Positions 1-8,191 of a stretch of 64,000 nucleotides of DNA are shown here, piece after piece. How positions within the stretch are numbered: the stretch's first letter is position 1; each line of letters opens with the position of its first letter. The notes below the pieces were generated by a model. It saw only the letters and a program-made list of their open reading frames with translations. It was not told where the DNA came from and did not search any database. A program made the translations under genes and the position numbers. The DNA comes from Rhodanobacteraceae bacterium (GTDB taxonomy: Bacteria > Pseudomonadota > Gammaproteobacteria > Xanthomonadales > Xanthomonadaceae): NCBI GenBank assembly GCA_024233975.1, contig JACKOX010000009.1, positions 62,001 to 126,000 on the forward strand, read 5' to 3'.

Positions 1-103
1 CACGTTGCAGGAACTGGCCGACGAATACAGCGTCTCCGCCGAGCGCATCCGCCAGATCGAAGCACAGGCACTGAAGAAAATGCGCGCGCTGTTCACTGCC
101 TGA
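1..103 (+). CDS. rpoH: RNA polymerase sigma-32 factor, C-terminal end (partial)
   Basis: The window opens inside a reading frame that runs from base 2 to a TGA at 101-103 and encodes 33 residues. The peptide starts TLQELADEYSVSAERIRQIE and continues into a short basic helix. This is the region 4.2 helix-turn-helix that reads the -35 element, and it resembles the end of RpoH (sigma-32, the heat-shock sigma factor) closely. Another sigma-70 family member is possible in principle, but the short tail after the helix-turn-helix fits RpoH. The rest of the gene lies upstream of the window. A strong hairpin follows 24 bases after the stop. Confidence 0.8.
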   Translation, partial: TLQELADEYSVSAERIRQIEAQALKKMRALFTA

Positions 104-127
104 TCGGATCGGCAGAATGTAAATACC

Positions 128-155
128 ACAAGGCCTCGGGAAACCGGGGCCTTGT
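128..155 (+). terminator. Hairpin after rpoH, probable terminator
   Basis: A 12-bp stem (one G-T pair) with a GAAA tetraloop; the arms are 128-139 and 144-155. A second, overlapping hairpin can form at 151-168 (CTTGTCA/TGACAAG). The T tract is weak, so termination efficiency is uncertain. Confidence 0.55.
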
Positions 156-217
156 CATTTGTGACAAGGCGTTGGTCATGACGACGGTGCCGCTACTTCA
201 ACCTTTTGGGGGAACAG

Positions 218-1018
218 ATGTATCCAGCAAGATTTCCTGGCCTTTTTTCAACATTGTTCCTGGCTCTTTCCATGGCGGCTGCGGGCTCCGCGTCGGCGGG
301 GAGCGTGAGAGTCACTCCGCCTGAACTGCCGAAGTTGGAGAAAGGCGAGCGCGACCTTGGGCTGGTTGAGATCGACGTCAGGATCAATGCCCAGGGCCAG
401 CTGACCGCGCTGCGGCCCGTGCAGGGAACGGCAGCCGACCTGGTGCCGGCTCTGGAAAAGGCCATCAATCGCTGGCGCTTTTTGCCCGCCAAGCGCGACG
501 GCAGGGCAGTGGACTGGGCAACGCGTGTGTCGGCGCAGCTGAAGGCCATGCCAGTTCAGGGCGGTTTCGCGTTGGCGGTGCGCAAGATCGACCTGCATGC
601 CGTGTGGGTCAAGCATGGCGAGACACAGAAGATCGCCCGCTACCCGGTCAGCGCGCGGCGGCAGGGCCAGGAAGCGTTCGTGCTGGTGTTGGCGACGCCA
701 CATCCCGAAGGCGGTGGTGCGGACGTGCTGTCGGTTGAAGTCAACGGAAAAACGGCGACCCGCTCCAATGACCTGCTGGGCGAGGCCGCCCGCGTCAGCG
801 TTTCCGGATGGCCCTGGGAAGTGCTGGAGTGGGATGGGCAACGCTACGCCGAACAGATCTGCGCGCCGATGAGCTTCAGCCTCGGTCGCAACAACCGCCA
901 TATCCGGCAATGGTCAGGCGACAAGGACGCGCAGCAAAAGGCCTGTCGAAAGATGCCGGGCGGCGTCGATTTCGAGCCGATCAAACTGGCCGAGGACGTG
1001 ATTGGTCGCCGCCTCTAG
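218..1018 (+). CDS. Secreted protein with a TonB-C-like domain (copy 1)
   Basis: This 266-residue protein has an N-terminal signal peptide (about residues 1-27, ending in small residues) and then a domain reading as V-E-I-D-V-R-I-N-A-x-G-x-L-T, followed by A-I-N-R-W-R-F-L-P-A. That pattern is typical of the TonB C-terminal fold: a strand, a glycine turn, then an 'alr.WrF.Pa' helix and strand. It lacks the proline-rich periplasm-spanning linker of a true TonB, so it is unlikely to energise outer-membrane receptors by itself. The start is ATG 218 because GGGGGA lies 5 bases upstream; a TTG at 206 is less likely. The next gene encodes a paralogue with the same layout. Exact function is unknown. 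Confidence 0.7.
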   Translation: MYPARFPGLFSTLFLALSMAAAGSASAGSVRVTPPELPKLEKGERDLGLVEIDVRINAQGQLTALRPVQGTAADLVPALEKAINRWRFLPAKRDGRAVDWATRVSAQLKAMPVQGGFALAVRKIDLHAVWVKHGETQKIARYPVSARRQGQEAFVLVLATPHPEGGGADVLSVEVNGKTATRSNDLLGEAARVSVSGWPWEVLEWDGQRYAEQICAPMSFSLGRNNRHIRQWSGDKDAQQKACRKMPGGVDFEPIKLAEDVIGRRL

Positions 1019-1337
1019 CGTTTGCTTGCCTATGTCGCGGGCGCATCCTTCTTACGGCGCCTTCGTTCCTCGTCTGGTTCGATGAACATCAGAGCAACTC
1101 GCCAAGGCCCCGGTTTCCGGGGCCTTGTCACGTTTGGGAGAGGCGCTCGTCTCCAATCATCGTGTCGCTATTGCGCTCAGGGGTTCGTCCGGACGCAACA
1201 TGACCCGCCGAGGTTGGTGGGGCGACATCGTCGCGTGCCGTCAGTATGGTGAGCACGTGCGTGCCCTGGTGCCCGCTGGCCGGTGGGCTTCCATACTGAC
1301 AGCCCTTCCTGTCCCGGAATCCTGCAAGGAGTATTTG
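1019..1337. other. Intergenic region between two paralogues
   Basis: No convincing gene lies in these 319 bases. The region holds one strong hairpin (1103-1127). The remainder presumably carries the promoter of the second paralogue, though I see no clear -35/-10 pair. Confidence 0.5.
1103..1127 (+). terminator. Perfect hairpin after copy 1
   Basis: An 11-bp perfect stem (CAAGGCCCCGG / CCGGGGCCTTG) with a TTT loop. Its core repeats that of the hairpin after rpoH. Only a short T-poor stretch follows it (TCACGTTT). Confidence 0.55.
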
Positions 1338-2105
1338 ATGCGTTACCCGCTTCTTCTGCTGTTGATGACCTTGGCTATGCCGCTTTCGGCTACCCAGATG
1401 GGGCGGATATCGGTGGGACCGCCCAGCCCGGCGGTGGAAGGCGAGAAGGTCCTGCAGCCCATTCGCGCAGACATCAAGGTGAGCGCAGACGGCACCCTGA
1501 CGGCGGTTCGAATGGACTCAGGGGTTCCGGGCTTCCTGACCGAGCCGTTCCAAAAAGCACTGAGTCGTTGGCGCTTCCTGCCGGCACAGGACAAGGGGGT
1601 TCCCTACGACTGGGCCACCCGTGTCTCGGTTTGGCTGGTTGCCGAGCAGACAGGCAAGGGGGTTGCGCTCAAGGTTCATGATGTCGACCTGACGACCGCC
1701 TGGTACGACGAAAGCAGGCGCTTCGAGGTGCCGACATACCCATCATCCATGCGGCGATCGGCGAAGGGCGCCAACGTAATGCTGCTGGTCAGGCCAGGCG
1801 AGGGAAAGAAGCGGAACAAGGTCCTCTCGGCTCTGGTGAACGGTGAGCCTGCGCGTGGAACAGATCCGTTCGCAAAGGCCGCCAGGGAGGCGGTCCGTCA
1901 GTGGCCGATGCTGGTCCTGCAGTGGGACGGCGTGCGTTACGCGGAAGTCACCTGCGTTCCGGTGACTTTCAGCATGGCGAAGGAGCCCGCTGAAAGAACG
2001 GACGCCGAAGTCGAGGACGAGTGTCATCGCCTGCCAGGAAGTACCTATGAGGAGGGTGATGAGGAAATCCGTCTGGCGGATGACGTGAAGGGGCAGCTTC
2101 TCTAG
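1338..2105 (+). CDS. Secreted protein with a TonB-C-like domain (copy 2)
   Basis: A 255-residue paralogue of the preceding protein. It has a signal peptide (a hydrophobic run after MRYP, cleavage near residue 20) and the same domain: I-R-A-D-I-K-V-S-A-D-G-T-L-T, then S-R-W-R-F-L-P-A and D-W-A-T-R-V-S-V-W-L. The shared later segment (V-x-G-x-P/T-A-R, then W-x-x-L-x-W-D-G-x-R-Y-A-E) shows that the two copies are alike over their full length. The start at ATG 1338 is supported by AAGGAG 6 bases upstream; the frame is open back to 1125, but nothing supports a longer protein. The tandem arrangement suggests local duplication followed by divergence. Function unknown; a periplasmic role is inferred from the signal peptide. 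Confidence 0.7.
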   Translation: MRYPLLLLLMTLAMPLSATQMGRISVGPPSPAVEGEKVLQPIRADIKVSADGTLTAVRMDSGVPGFLTEPFQKALSRWRFLPAQDKGVPYDWATRVSVWLVAEQTGKGVALKVHDVDLTTAWYDESRRFEVPTYPSSMRRSAKGANVMLLVRPGEGKKRNKVLSALVNGEPARGTDPFAKAAREAVRQWPMLVLQWDGVRYAEVTCVPVTFSMAKEPAERTDAEVEDECHRLPGSTYEEGDEEIRLADDVKGQLL

Positions 2106-2185
2106 GTCAATGCCCGGATTCCTTCCGCCAACGAGGGTTCGCCGTGTGGGTGGCGAGCCGGGATGCTGCCCAGGGCTGACTACCT

Positions 2186-2701
2186 TCAGCCGTCGCCATC
2201 GCCGCCGCCGCCGGTTCCCGGCGGGGAGCCGTCAAAGCCATCCCGGAACGCGAGGTTGACCAGGCTGCCGTCCACGATCAGCCGGTACGGACTGCATTCC
2301 TGGCATTCGACGTTGCCGTCGCCGAAGCTCAGGTCGAGGCTGATCCGGCCAATCTGGCCTTCCAGGTTGGTTTCCGGCGTCAGCCGCAGGATCGTCTGGA
2401 CGTCACCATCGCCGCCGCCGAAGATGAAGCTGTCCACCGGATTGGCCAGATACGACAGCCGCTGGCCGGCAGTGCCGCTACTGGCGTCATAGACGCGGGC
2501 AGGGAAATTGGCGACGTTGCCACCCTCCACGCGGATGTTGAAGCCGAGCAGGTTGCCGCTGACCGAGTCGACCTCGATCCAGCCGTAGGCGGCGCCGCCA
2601 TCGTCGAAGCGCACGTTGTCCAGCTCCCAGGTGTGCGGGGTCGCGGAGGCGATGCTGCTGGAAAGCGCCAGCAGGATGAGGGCTGTGATTCGCTGGATCA
2701 T
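2186..2701 (-). CDS. Small secreted protein with a C-terminal F-R-D-G-F-D motif
   Basis: This 171-residue protein has a signal peptide (about residues 1-20, ending SIASA) and a beta-rich domain with a W-E-L-D-N-V-R-F start. It ends with A-F-R-D-G-F-D-G followed by a glycine/aspartate-rich tail. I do not recognise a named family with certainty; the middle resembles secreted domains found in PEP-CTERM-like proteins. The F-R-D-G-F-D motif recurs near the C-terminus of the protease at 32329-33798, and in altered form at the end of the giant protein at 39450-43304. The gene lies 80 bases downstream of priA on the same strand and may be co-transcribed. Confidence 0.6.
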   Translation of the reverse strand: MIQRITALILLALSSSIASATPHTWELDNVRFDDGGAAYGWIEVDSVSGNLLGFNIRVEGGNVANFPARVYDASSGTAGQRLSYLANPVDSFIFGGGDGDVQTILRLTPETNLEGQIGRISLDLSFGDGNVECQECSPYRLIVDGSLVNLAFRDGFDGSPPGTGGGGDGDG

Positions 2702-2781
2702 GTCGTTGCAGGTGATGGATCGGGTAGGAACATTGGCACGGATGCTAGCAGCTCCGGGATCTGGTTGATGCGGGCGGCGGC

Positions 2782-4977
2782 TCAGAACAGATCCTGCGGG
2801 TCCACGTCCAGCGACCAGCGCAGGCGTCGTGCCTCCGGCAATGCGTACAGGCTTCTCGTCCAGGGCGTCAGGCAGCGCTGCAGGTCATTGCGCGAGCCCG
2901 CACCCAGCATCAGCTGGCCGCGCTGACGGCCCTGCCGGCGCGGCATGGGCGCCGGCAGCGGTCCATGGACATCGAGCGCGGCTAGCCGTGGCAGCTGTCC
3001 GCGGGCGGCGATGAGGAAGTCGTTCACCTGCTGCAGCGTTTTCGCCTCGGCACGGAGCAGGGCCAGATAGCCGAACGGCGGCAGTGCGGCGGCTTCCCTC
3101 TCCATCAGTTCGGCCTCGGCAAAACCGTGGTAGCCGCCATCGAGCAGGCTGGTCAGCAGCGGATGCTCCGGGTGATGGGTCTGCAGCAGGACTTCGCCCG
3201 CGCGCTCGGCACGACCGGCTCGACCCGCCACCTGTACCAGCAGCTGCGCCAGGCGTTCGCCGGCGCGGAAGTCGCTGCTGAACAGGCCTTCGTCGATGCC
3301 GACCACCACCACCAGCGTCAGGCCGGGCAGGTCGTGGCCCTTGGCCAGCATCTGCGTGCCGACCAGGATGCCGGGCGCATCGCCCAGCCGCTCGAAATGC
3401 GCGGCCATGGCGTCGCGGCCACGCGTAGTGTCGCGATCGACGCGGATCAGCGGCGCATCGGGAAAACGCTCGGCCAGCACGGCTTCCAGACGTTCAGTGC
3501 CGGCGCCTTGCGGCTGCAGGCCGAGGCTGCCGCAGTCGGGACAGGCCGATGGTGCGGACTGGCGTGCGCCGCAGTGGTGGCAGATCAGGCGACCGCCGCC
3601 GCTGTGCACGGTCAACGCCGCATCGCAGTGGCGGCAGCGCGCGCTCCAGCCGCAGTCGTGGCAGAGCAGTACGGGTGCGTAGCCACGACGGTTGCGGAAC
3701 ACCAGCACCTGGTGGCCGCGGGCGAGATGCTCGCCGATGGCGTCGAAGGCCGACTGGCCGAGGCCGCCATCCAGCCGCTGCCGGCGGGCGTCGAGCACGC
3801 GGATCGTCGGCGGCCGAGCCGCGGCGGCGCGATGGCGCAGTCGCAGCGTGGCGTGGCGGTCGTCCATCGCCAGCCGCAGCGACTCCAGCGACGGCGTCGC
3901 CGAGCCGAGCACGATGGGCACGCCCAGCGCCTTGGCGCGATACAGCGCCAGGTCGCGGGCCTGGTAGCGGAAACCGTCCTGCTGTTTATAGCTGGCGTCG
4001 TGTTCCTCGTCGACGATGATCAGGCCCGCTTCGGGCAGTGGCGTGAAGATCGCCGAACGGGTGCCGATCAGCACGCGCGCCTCGCCGCGCGCCATGGCCG
4101 TCCATGCCGCGAGGCGTTCGCGATCACTCATGCCGGAGTGGGTTGCCAGCACCGTGACCGGCAGGAGCTCGCGGAAGCGGCGCAGCAGCTGCGGGGTCAG
4201 GCCGATCTCCGGCGCCAGCACCAGCGCCTGCCTGCCGCGTTCAAGGCAGTCGGCGATGGCCTGCAGATAAACCTCGGTCTTGCCGCTGCCGGTCACGCCA
4301 TCAAGCAGGAAGCTGCGGAAGCCGGGTTCGGCGGTGATGGCATCCACCGCCGCGCGCTGTTCCGCGTTGAGCTGCGGCCCCGGGGAGACGCTGTGAGGCG
4401 CCGTTGCCGCCGCCAGCCGCTGTGGCGCCACCCAGCCGCGTTTCTCCAGCCGGCGCATGGCTTCGCGCCAGCCGGGCAGCGTCGCGGCCAGTTCTTCCTC
4501 GCGCAGCGGACCCTGCGCCGCCAGCTGTTCGGCGAGCAGGCGCGGCCGGCTGCCCTTGCGCAGCGCATCGATGTCGATGTCCGCCTCGTCCAGCAGGCGC
4601 CAGCCGGCGCATCCCGGTTCGGGCAGCGCATCGCCCTCGCGCAGGCGCGCGGGCAGGGCCTGGTTCAGCACGTCGCCTAGTGGCCGCTGGTAGTAGTTGG
4701 CGGCCCAACGCAGGCTGGCCAGCAGCTCACCGTGGAGCAGCGCCGATTCATCCAGTCGCGCCTCGATCCCGCGCAGGCGCGATACAGCCTCCGCGTCTGC
4801 CGTATCCGGCGGATCGATGGCCACCACCATGCCGACCAGGCTGCGGTTGCCGAATGGCACGCGGACCCGGCAGCCGATCCAGTCGGCGTCCGGTTCGGTG
4901 TCGTCGGGTGCGAGGTAGTGGAAGGCCTGCGGCAGCGGCACGGGCAGCGCCACCCGCAGCCAGGCGATATCTGGCAT
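2782..4977 (-). CDS. priA: Primosomal protein N', replication restart helicase PriA
   Basis: PriA recognises stalled replication forks and loads the replicative helicase. The 731-residue product has the full architecture: an N-terminal DNA-binding domain, a Walker A motif (G-V-T-G-S-G-K-T-E), a D-E-E-H box followed by aspartate, and paired zinc-binding cysteine clusters (C-x2-C-G-W...C-x2-C, then C-x2-C-G...C-x2-C-G). Conserved helicase motifs follow, including G-T-Q-M-L-A-K-G-H-D and Q-V-A-G-R-A-G-R. Length matches the usual 730 or so residues. The ATG at 4977 begins M-P-D-I-A-W-L-R-V-A-L-P, a normal PriA start. Upstream is the AT-rich region with DnaA-box-like sequences. Confidence 0.97.
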   Translation of the reverse strand: MPDIAWLRVALPVPLPQAFHYLAPDDTEPDADWIGCRVRVPFGNRSLVGMVVAIDPPDTADAEAVSRLRGIEARLDESALLHGELLASLRWAANYYQRPLGDVLNQALPARLREGDALPEPGCAGWRLLDEADIDIDALRKGSRPRLLAEQLAAQGPLREEELAATLPGWREAMRRLEKRGWVAPQRLAAATAPHSVSPGPQLNAEQRAAVDAITAEPGFRSFLLDGVTGSGKTEVYLQAIADCLERGRQALVLAPEIGLTPQLLRRFRELLPVTVLATHSGMSDRERLAAWTAMARGEARVLIGTRSAIFTPLPEAGLIIVDEEHDASYKQQDGFRYQARDLALYRAKALGVPIVLGSATPSLESLRLAMDDRHATLRLRHRAAAARPPTIRVLDARRQRLDGGLGQSAFDAIGEHLARGHQVLVFRNRRGYAPVLLCHDCGWSARCRHCDAALTVHSGGGRLICHHCGARQSAPSACPDCGSLGLQPQGAGTERLEAVLAERFPDAPLIRVDRDTTRGRDAMAAHFERLGDAPGILVGTQMLAKGHDLPGLTLVVVVGIDEGLFSSDFRAGERLAQLLVQVAGRAGRAERAGEVLLQTHHPEHPLLTSLLDGGYHGFAEAELMEREAAALPPFGYLALLRAEAKTLQQVNDFLIAARGQLPRLAALDVHGPLPAPMPRRQGRQRGQLMLGAGSRNDLQRCLTPWTRSLYALPEARRLRWSLDVDPQDLF

Positions 4978-5530
4978 CCGTGCAGTGTATCCGCGGGCGC
5001 GGGACGGGTGAGATGTGCCGGCCGGCGATCAGGCCGTTTCACTGTGGTTCAACTTAGCGCGCTCTGTTGCCAGTCTGGATAAGGTATGGGTTGCAAGTTA
5101 CCGTCCAGCAAAAGGAAATCGGCTTAATCCACAACTTCTGTGGATAACTGTGTGGACTAAGGCCTTAACAAAGCCGGGGAAGGGCGTCGTTGTGCGCGAT
5201 TTCTTGGCTTGGTGATTTTTTAACCAGTTTGCAATAAAGCTGATAAATCATGAAGTTACGACGCATTTTTGAGGCGATATTGCTGGTTTGTGGCGTAAAC
5301 ATGACAAGCCGGCTCCAGCCTCCTCGGCTTGTGCAAAACGGAATTGGCCGCAAATCCTTGTGTGACGCGAGAGAGCAGGATTTCCATCGATGTCAAGCCG
5401 GAATTTTCCGGTCCAGATCACCGCGCTGGCGCCGTCTGGTCCATCAGCTTTCGCGCAACAACGGGCGACCTGCCGCTGGTGCGGCTTGCTACGATGGTGA
5501 CCACTCCCGCACACCCCGACTTCGCGCCTG
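4978..5530. other. AT-rich intergenic region with DnaA-box-like sequences
   Basis: These 553 bases separate the divergent priA and DUF3106 genes. Roughly 5090-5350 is clearly richer in A and T than its surroundings. It contains one exact DnaA box on the minus strand (5139-5147), two 8/9 matches (5074-5082 and 5125-5133), one 7/9 match (5151-5159) and a GATTTTTTAA run at about 5213-5222. Short open frames here do not look like genes. The region may simply hold the two divergent promoters. Confidence 0.5.
5125..5147. promoter_or_regulatory. Inverted pair of DnaA boxes
   Basis: ATCCACA (5127-5133) and TGTGGAT (5139-5145) form a perfect 7-bp inverted repeat around a 5-base spacer. The right arm extends to TGTGGATAA, the complement of the DnaA consensus TTATCCACA; the left arm, TAATCCACA, is an 8/9 match. 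Binding is not shown. Confidence 0.4.
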
Positions 5531-7342
5531 ATGGCAAGCCCGCCTCCGTCCCCGATCGACGCCGAGCCCCAGGTTCACGATCCACAGCGCGACTTCCTGC
5601 GTCTGGCCTTGGGCCATGCGCGCTGGTTTGCCGGCTGTTTCGGTGCGGAGGGCGATGCCATCAACCGCTGGCTGGATGATGGCCTGGCCTGCTATCCGCT
5701 GGCGCTGGGCAAGGCCATGCCCGACCGTCGGCCGCAGCTGTTCTGGCGCGCCATGCTGGGGGCAGAGCTGCCGGGAGGTGGCAACCTGCCCGAAATTGAT
5801 GACCGTCATCCGGTCGAGGAGCTGCTGGCCCAGCTCGATGCCTCTGCACGCGCGGCCTTCCTGCTGCGTGTCTGGCACGATTTCGATGACGAACTGCTGG
5901 CAGACCTGCTTGGGCTGCGGGTCGGGCAGGTCCGTGTCGGCCTGATGCGGGCCTTTGGACTGATGCGCGCGCGCCTTGATGATGCTGGTGACGGCAGCGG
6001 AGATTCCGGTCAGTGGCTGCTTGCCATGCGCGCGCGCCTGGCCGGACTGACGGCCAAGCATGAAACGCAAGGCCTGGTCGCCGACGAACGGCGGCTGGAC
6101 CGCCTGTATGGCTTGCCGGCTGTCGTGGCGGCATCCGAAGCAACGCGAGTTGCCGATGGCACTGAAGCCTCCGAAGCGCCGGTTCAGGCGGATCGGGTGG
6201 AAGACGCAGACCACGCGCACGATACGGACCCGGAAATGCTGGCTTCGATGGCGGCGCTGCGGGCGACCTCGCTGGCGACTGCCGCACTGATCGCCGAAGC
6301 CGAGGTACATGAAGCGGCCTCCGCTGCCGCAGGGGCCCGTCGCGCACCAACGCGCGGGTGGCCACCGCTGCTTCGCTGGGTGCTTCCGTCGGCCGTCGTA
6401 CTGCTGTTTGCACTGGGCTGGTGGTGGCTGCGCTCACCGGCTCCGCAGGCGCCGCTGGTGGCGACATCGACATCGACATCGACATCGACACCGATGCCTG
6501 CCAGCAGCAGGGCACCGGCTGCCGGTGTGCCGCCGGCCAGCTCGCTGCCGTCGCACGAAGTCGAGGCCGTGCTGGCATCGCCGGACCTGCCGCTTCTGGG
6601 CGGCCGGCTGACGCCAGCGCAGCTGGCGGTGATGGATCAGCTGCGCTGGTGGTCGAGCACGCGGGAGACCCCGGACATCCCGGCCCAGTCGACCGATGCG
6701 GCCGTGAACGATGCTCCGCCGGACGATGTTCCCGAGCCGCCGGCCGGTTTCGAGCAGCTTGATGCCTCCGACAGGTCGCTGCTGCGCAGCTTCGCGACGC
6801 TGTGGCCGCGACTTGGCGACGAACAGCGCCGCATCCTGATGGACAACGCACGCCGCTGGCGCGTCATGGATGCGGCGACGCGCGAGCGCGTGATCCAGCG
6901 TTCCCAGAGCTTCGGCGAACTGCCCGCCGAGATGCGCACCCGCGCGCGCGACAGCTTTGCGCTCTGGCAGAGCCTGCCGGCTGGCGAGCGCGAGCAGCTC
7001 GTCGCCGCCTACGCGGCCTTTTCGCGGATCACGCCCGAGCAGCAGCGCGTGGTGGCCGAGGACTTTGCCCGGCTCACGCCGTCCGAGCAGGCGCAGTGGC
7101 GCTTCGCCGCTGGCGAGCGCGAGCTGCTCGCCCTGGCGGGGCGCGTGTTCAGCTTCGTCCCGGAGGCCGAGCGCAGCGAGACCCTGGCCCTGCTGCAGTC
7201 CATGGCCGAACCGGATCGTGACCGCCTGCGCCAGGGCACGCGGCGGATGTCGGCCTGGCAGCGCGAGCAGTTGCGCAAGGCGCTGCTGGCCGAACCGCCC
7301 GATTCTCGTGGCGAATGGCTCAAGCGTCGCTTCGGCGGATGA
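5531..7342 (+). CDS. Membrane protein with a sigma-region-4-like domain and DUF3106
   Basis: This 603-residue protein seems to be composite. Residues about 85-145 (E-E-L-L-A-Q-L-D-A-S-A-R-A-A-F-L-L-R-V, then L-A-D-L-L-G-L-R-V-G-Q-V-R-V-G-L-M-R-A) look like the region 4 helix-turn-helix of a sigma-70 family factor, although no good region 2 is visible before it. A hydrophilic stretch follows, then one membrane segment (about 277-299), a Thr/Ser/Pro/Ala linker with a six-base repeat in its DNA, and a C-terminal DUF3106 region rich in W-x-x-L, E-Q-Q-R and W-R motifs (about 410-600). In related organisms, from memory, sigma-like and DUF3106 genes are neighbours, so a fusion is plausible. The start at ATG 5531 has no clear ribosome site. 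Confidence 0.65.
   Translation: MASPPPSPIDAEPQVHDPQRDFLRLALGHARWFAGCFGAEGDAINRWLDDGLACYPLALGKAMPDRRPQLFWRAMLGAELPGGGNLPEIDDRHPVEELLAQLDASARAAFLLRVWHDFDDELLADLLGLRVGQVRVGLMRAFGLMRARLDDAGDGSGDSGQWLLAMRARLAGLTAKHETQGLVADERRLDRLYGLPAVVAASEATRVADGTEASEAPVQADRVEDADHAHDTDPEMLASMAALRATSLATAALIAEAEVHEAASAAAGARRAPTRGWPPLLRWVLPSAVVLLFALGWWWLRSPAPQAPLVATSTSTSTSTPMPASSRAPAAGVPPASSLPSHEVEAVLASPDLPLLGGRLTPAQLAVMDQLRWWSSTRETPDIPAQSTDAAVNDAPPDDVPEPPAGFEQLDASDRSLLRSFATLWPRLGDEQRRILMDNARRWRVMDAATRERVIQRSQSFGELPAEMRTRARDSFALWQSLPAGEREQLVAAYAAFSRITPEQQRVVAEDFARLTPSEQAQWRFAAGERELLALAGRVFSFVPEAERSETLALLQSMAEPDRDRLRQGTRRMSAWQREQLRKALLAEPPDSRGEWLKRRFGG
6463..6492 (+). repeat. Hexanucleotide repeat GACATC
   Basis: Four exact GACATC units (6463-6486) plus a fifth with one change (GACACC). 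It encodes alternating Thr-Ser in the linker of the DUF3106 protein. A gain or loss of units would keep the frame and only change linker length. Confidence 0.8.
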
Positions 7343-7414
7343 GCGGTGTTTGGTTGGCAGTAGGATGGGTTTCATACCATTCCATCCATCCCATTCACCG
7401 GAATCGGATCCACC

Positions 7415-7879
7415 ATGCACCCACAGCTCGTCGATGGTGACCTTCTCGACCAGAACGTTGAGGTGATCGTCAATGCCTGGAATCGGAATATTGTTCCGTG
7501 GTGGCTGTTGCTTCCACAGGGCGTTTCCGGTGCGATCAAGCGCCGAGGGGGCTATCGTCCATTCATCGAGGTTGGCAGGGTCGGCGCGATTCCGCTCGGT
7601 CAGGCGGTCCTGACCTCGGCTGGCAGACTGCCGTTCAGGGCCATCATTCACGTTGCTGGCATCGACATGCTGTGGCGGGCCAGTCCGGATTCCATTCAGG
7701 GCTCGGTGCGTTCAGCGATGGCGCTGGTGACCGAGCATGCGTTCGAGTCGGTAGCGTTTCCGATCATCGGTGCGGGTTCGGGAAGCTTCGATGAGGACGA
7801 GGCGCTAGAACTGATGCTGTCGGCATTCGGGCCGATTTCGTCCCCGGCACGGGCCTTGATCGTGAGGTTCAGGCCGTAA
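7415..7879 (+). CDS. Macro-domain protein
   Basis: A 154-residue single-domain protein. The motif V-I-V-N-A-W-N-R-N near the start, then L-P-Q-G-V-S-G-A-I-K-R-R-G-G and later F-P-I-I-G-A-G-S-G, match the ADP-ribose-binding loops of macro domains. Members bind or hydrolyse ADP-ribose derivatives, including ADP-ribose on proteins or nucleic acids; which substrate applies here cannot be told. The phrase I-V-P-W-W-L-L-L-P-Q-G-V-S-G-A-I belongs to a distinct bacterial subgroup. Its stop codon directly abuts that of the convergent DUF4286 gene, with no bases between. No ADP-ribosyltransferase partner is visible nearby. Confidence 0.85.
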   Translation: MHPQLVDGDLLDQNVEVIVNAWNRNIVPWWLLLPQGVSGAIKRRGGYRPFIEVGRVGAIPLGQAVLTSAGRLPFRAIIHVAGIDMLWRASPDSIQGSVRSAMALVTEHAFESVAFPIIGAGSGSFDEDEALELMLSAFGPISSPARALIVRFRP

Positions 7880-8182
7880 TCAATTGTCCAGTGGCGTGAG
7901 GATTCGCCGGCTGGCACGGAATGCGTCGCCGAAGCGACGCAGGCCGTCTTCGCGCAGGCGCGGGGCGTGGTCGCGGAAATAGGCGTCCAGTGCGTCGCGG
8001 TCACGCAGCCGGTAGCGCACGCAGTAGCCGCTGCGGTCCGTTGCGTCCATCTCCACGACATGGATGCTGGCGTCGACGAAACCCGGCAGGGCGAGGATTT
8101 CGGCGACGTGGCTTCGCAGCCAGTTGCGGTAGTCGCCGTCGATGCCGGCATCGACGTCCAGGCTGACTTCGTACTCGATCAT
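7880..8182 (-). CDS. DUF4286 family protein
   Basis: A 100-residue soluble protein. The start M-I-E-Y-E-V-S-L-D-V-D and the later pattern H-V-x-E-I-L-A-L-P-G-F, R-Y-R-L-R-D-R-D-A-L-D-A-Y and H-A-P-R-L-R fit DUF4286, a small ferredoxin-like alpha/beta barrel fold whose role is unknown. It starts 9 bases after the stop of the DUF3667 gene, so the two are probably one transcript. Confidence 0.8.
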   Translation of the reverse strand: MIEYEVSLDVDAGIDGDYRNWLRSHVAEILALPGFVDASIHVVEMDATDRSGYCVRYRLRDRDALDAYFRDHAPRLREDGLRRFGDAFRASRRILTPLDN

Positions 8183-8191
8183 CCGGCGGCC

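Noticed and set aside
3127..4680. A 517-codon open frame on the plus strand
   Set aside because: It is antisense to priA, is rich in Gln, Arg, Ala and Gly with no domain, and arises from high GC content.
5015..5215. A 66-codon open frame in the AT-rich gap
   Set aside because: No ribosome site, no recognisable sequence, and it runs through the DnaA-box cluster.
4978..5530. Chromosomal replication origin
   Set aside because: dnaA, dnaN, rpmH and rnpA are not present, and only one exact box is found; kept as a DnaA-box cluster only.
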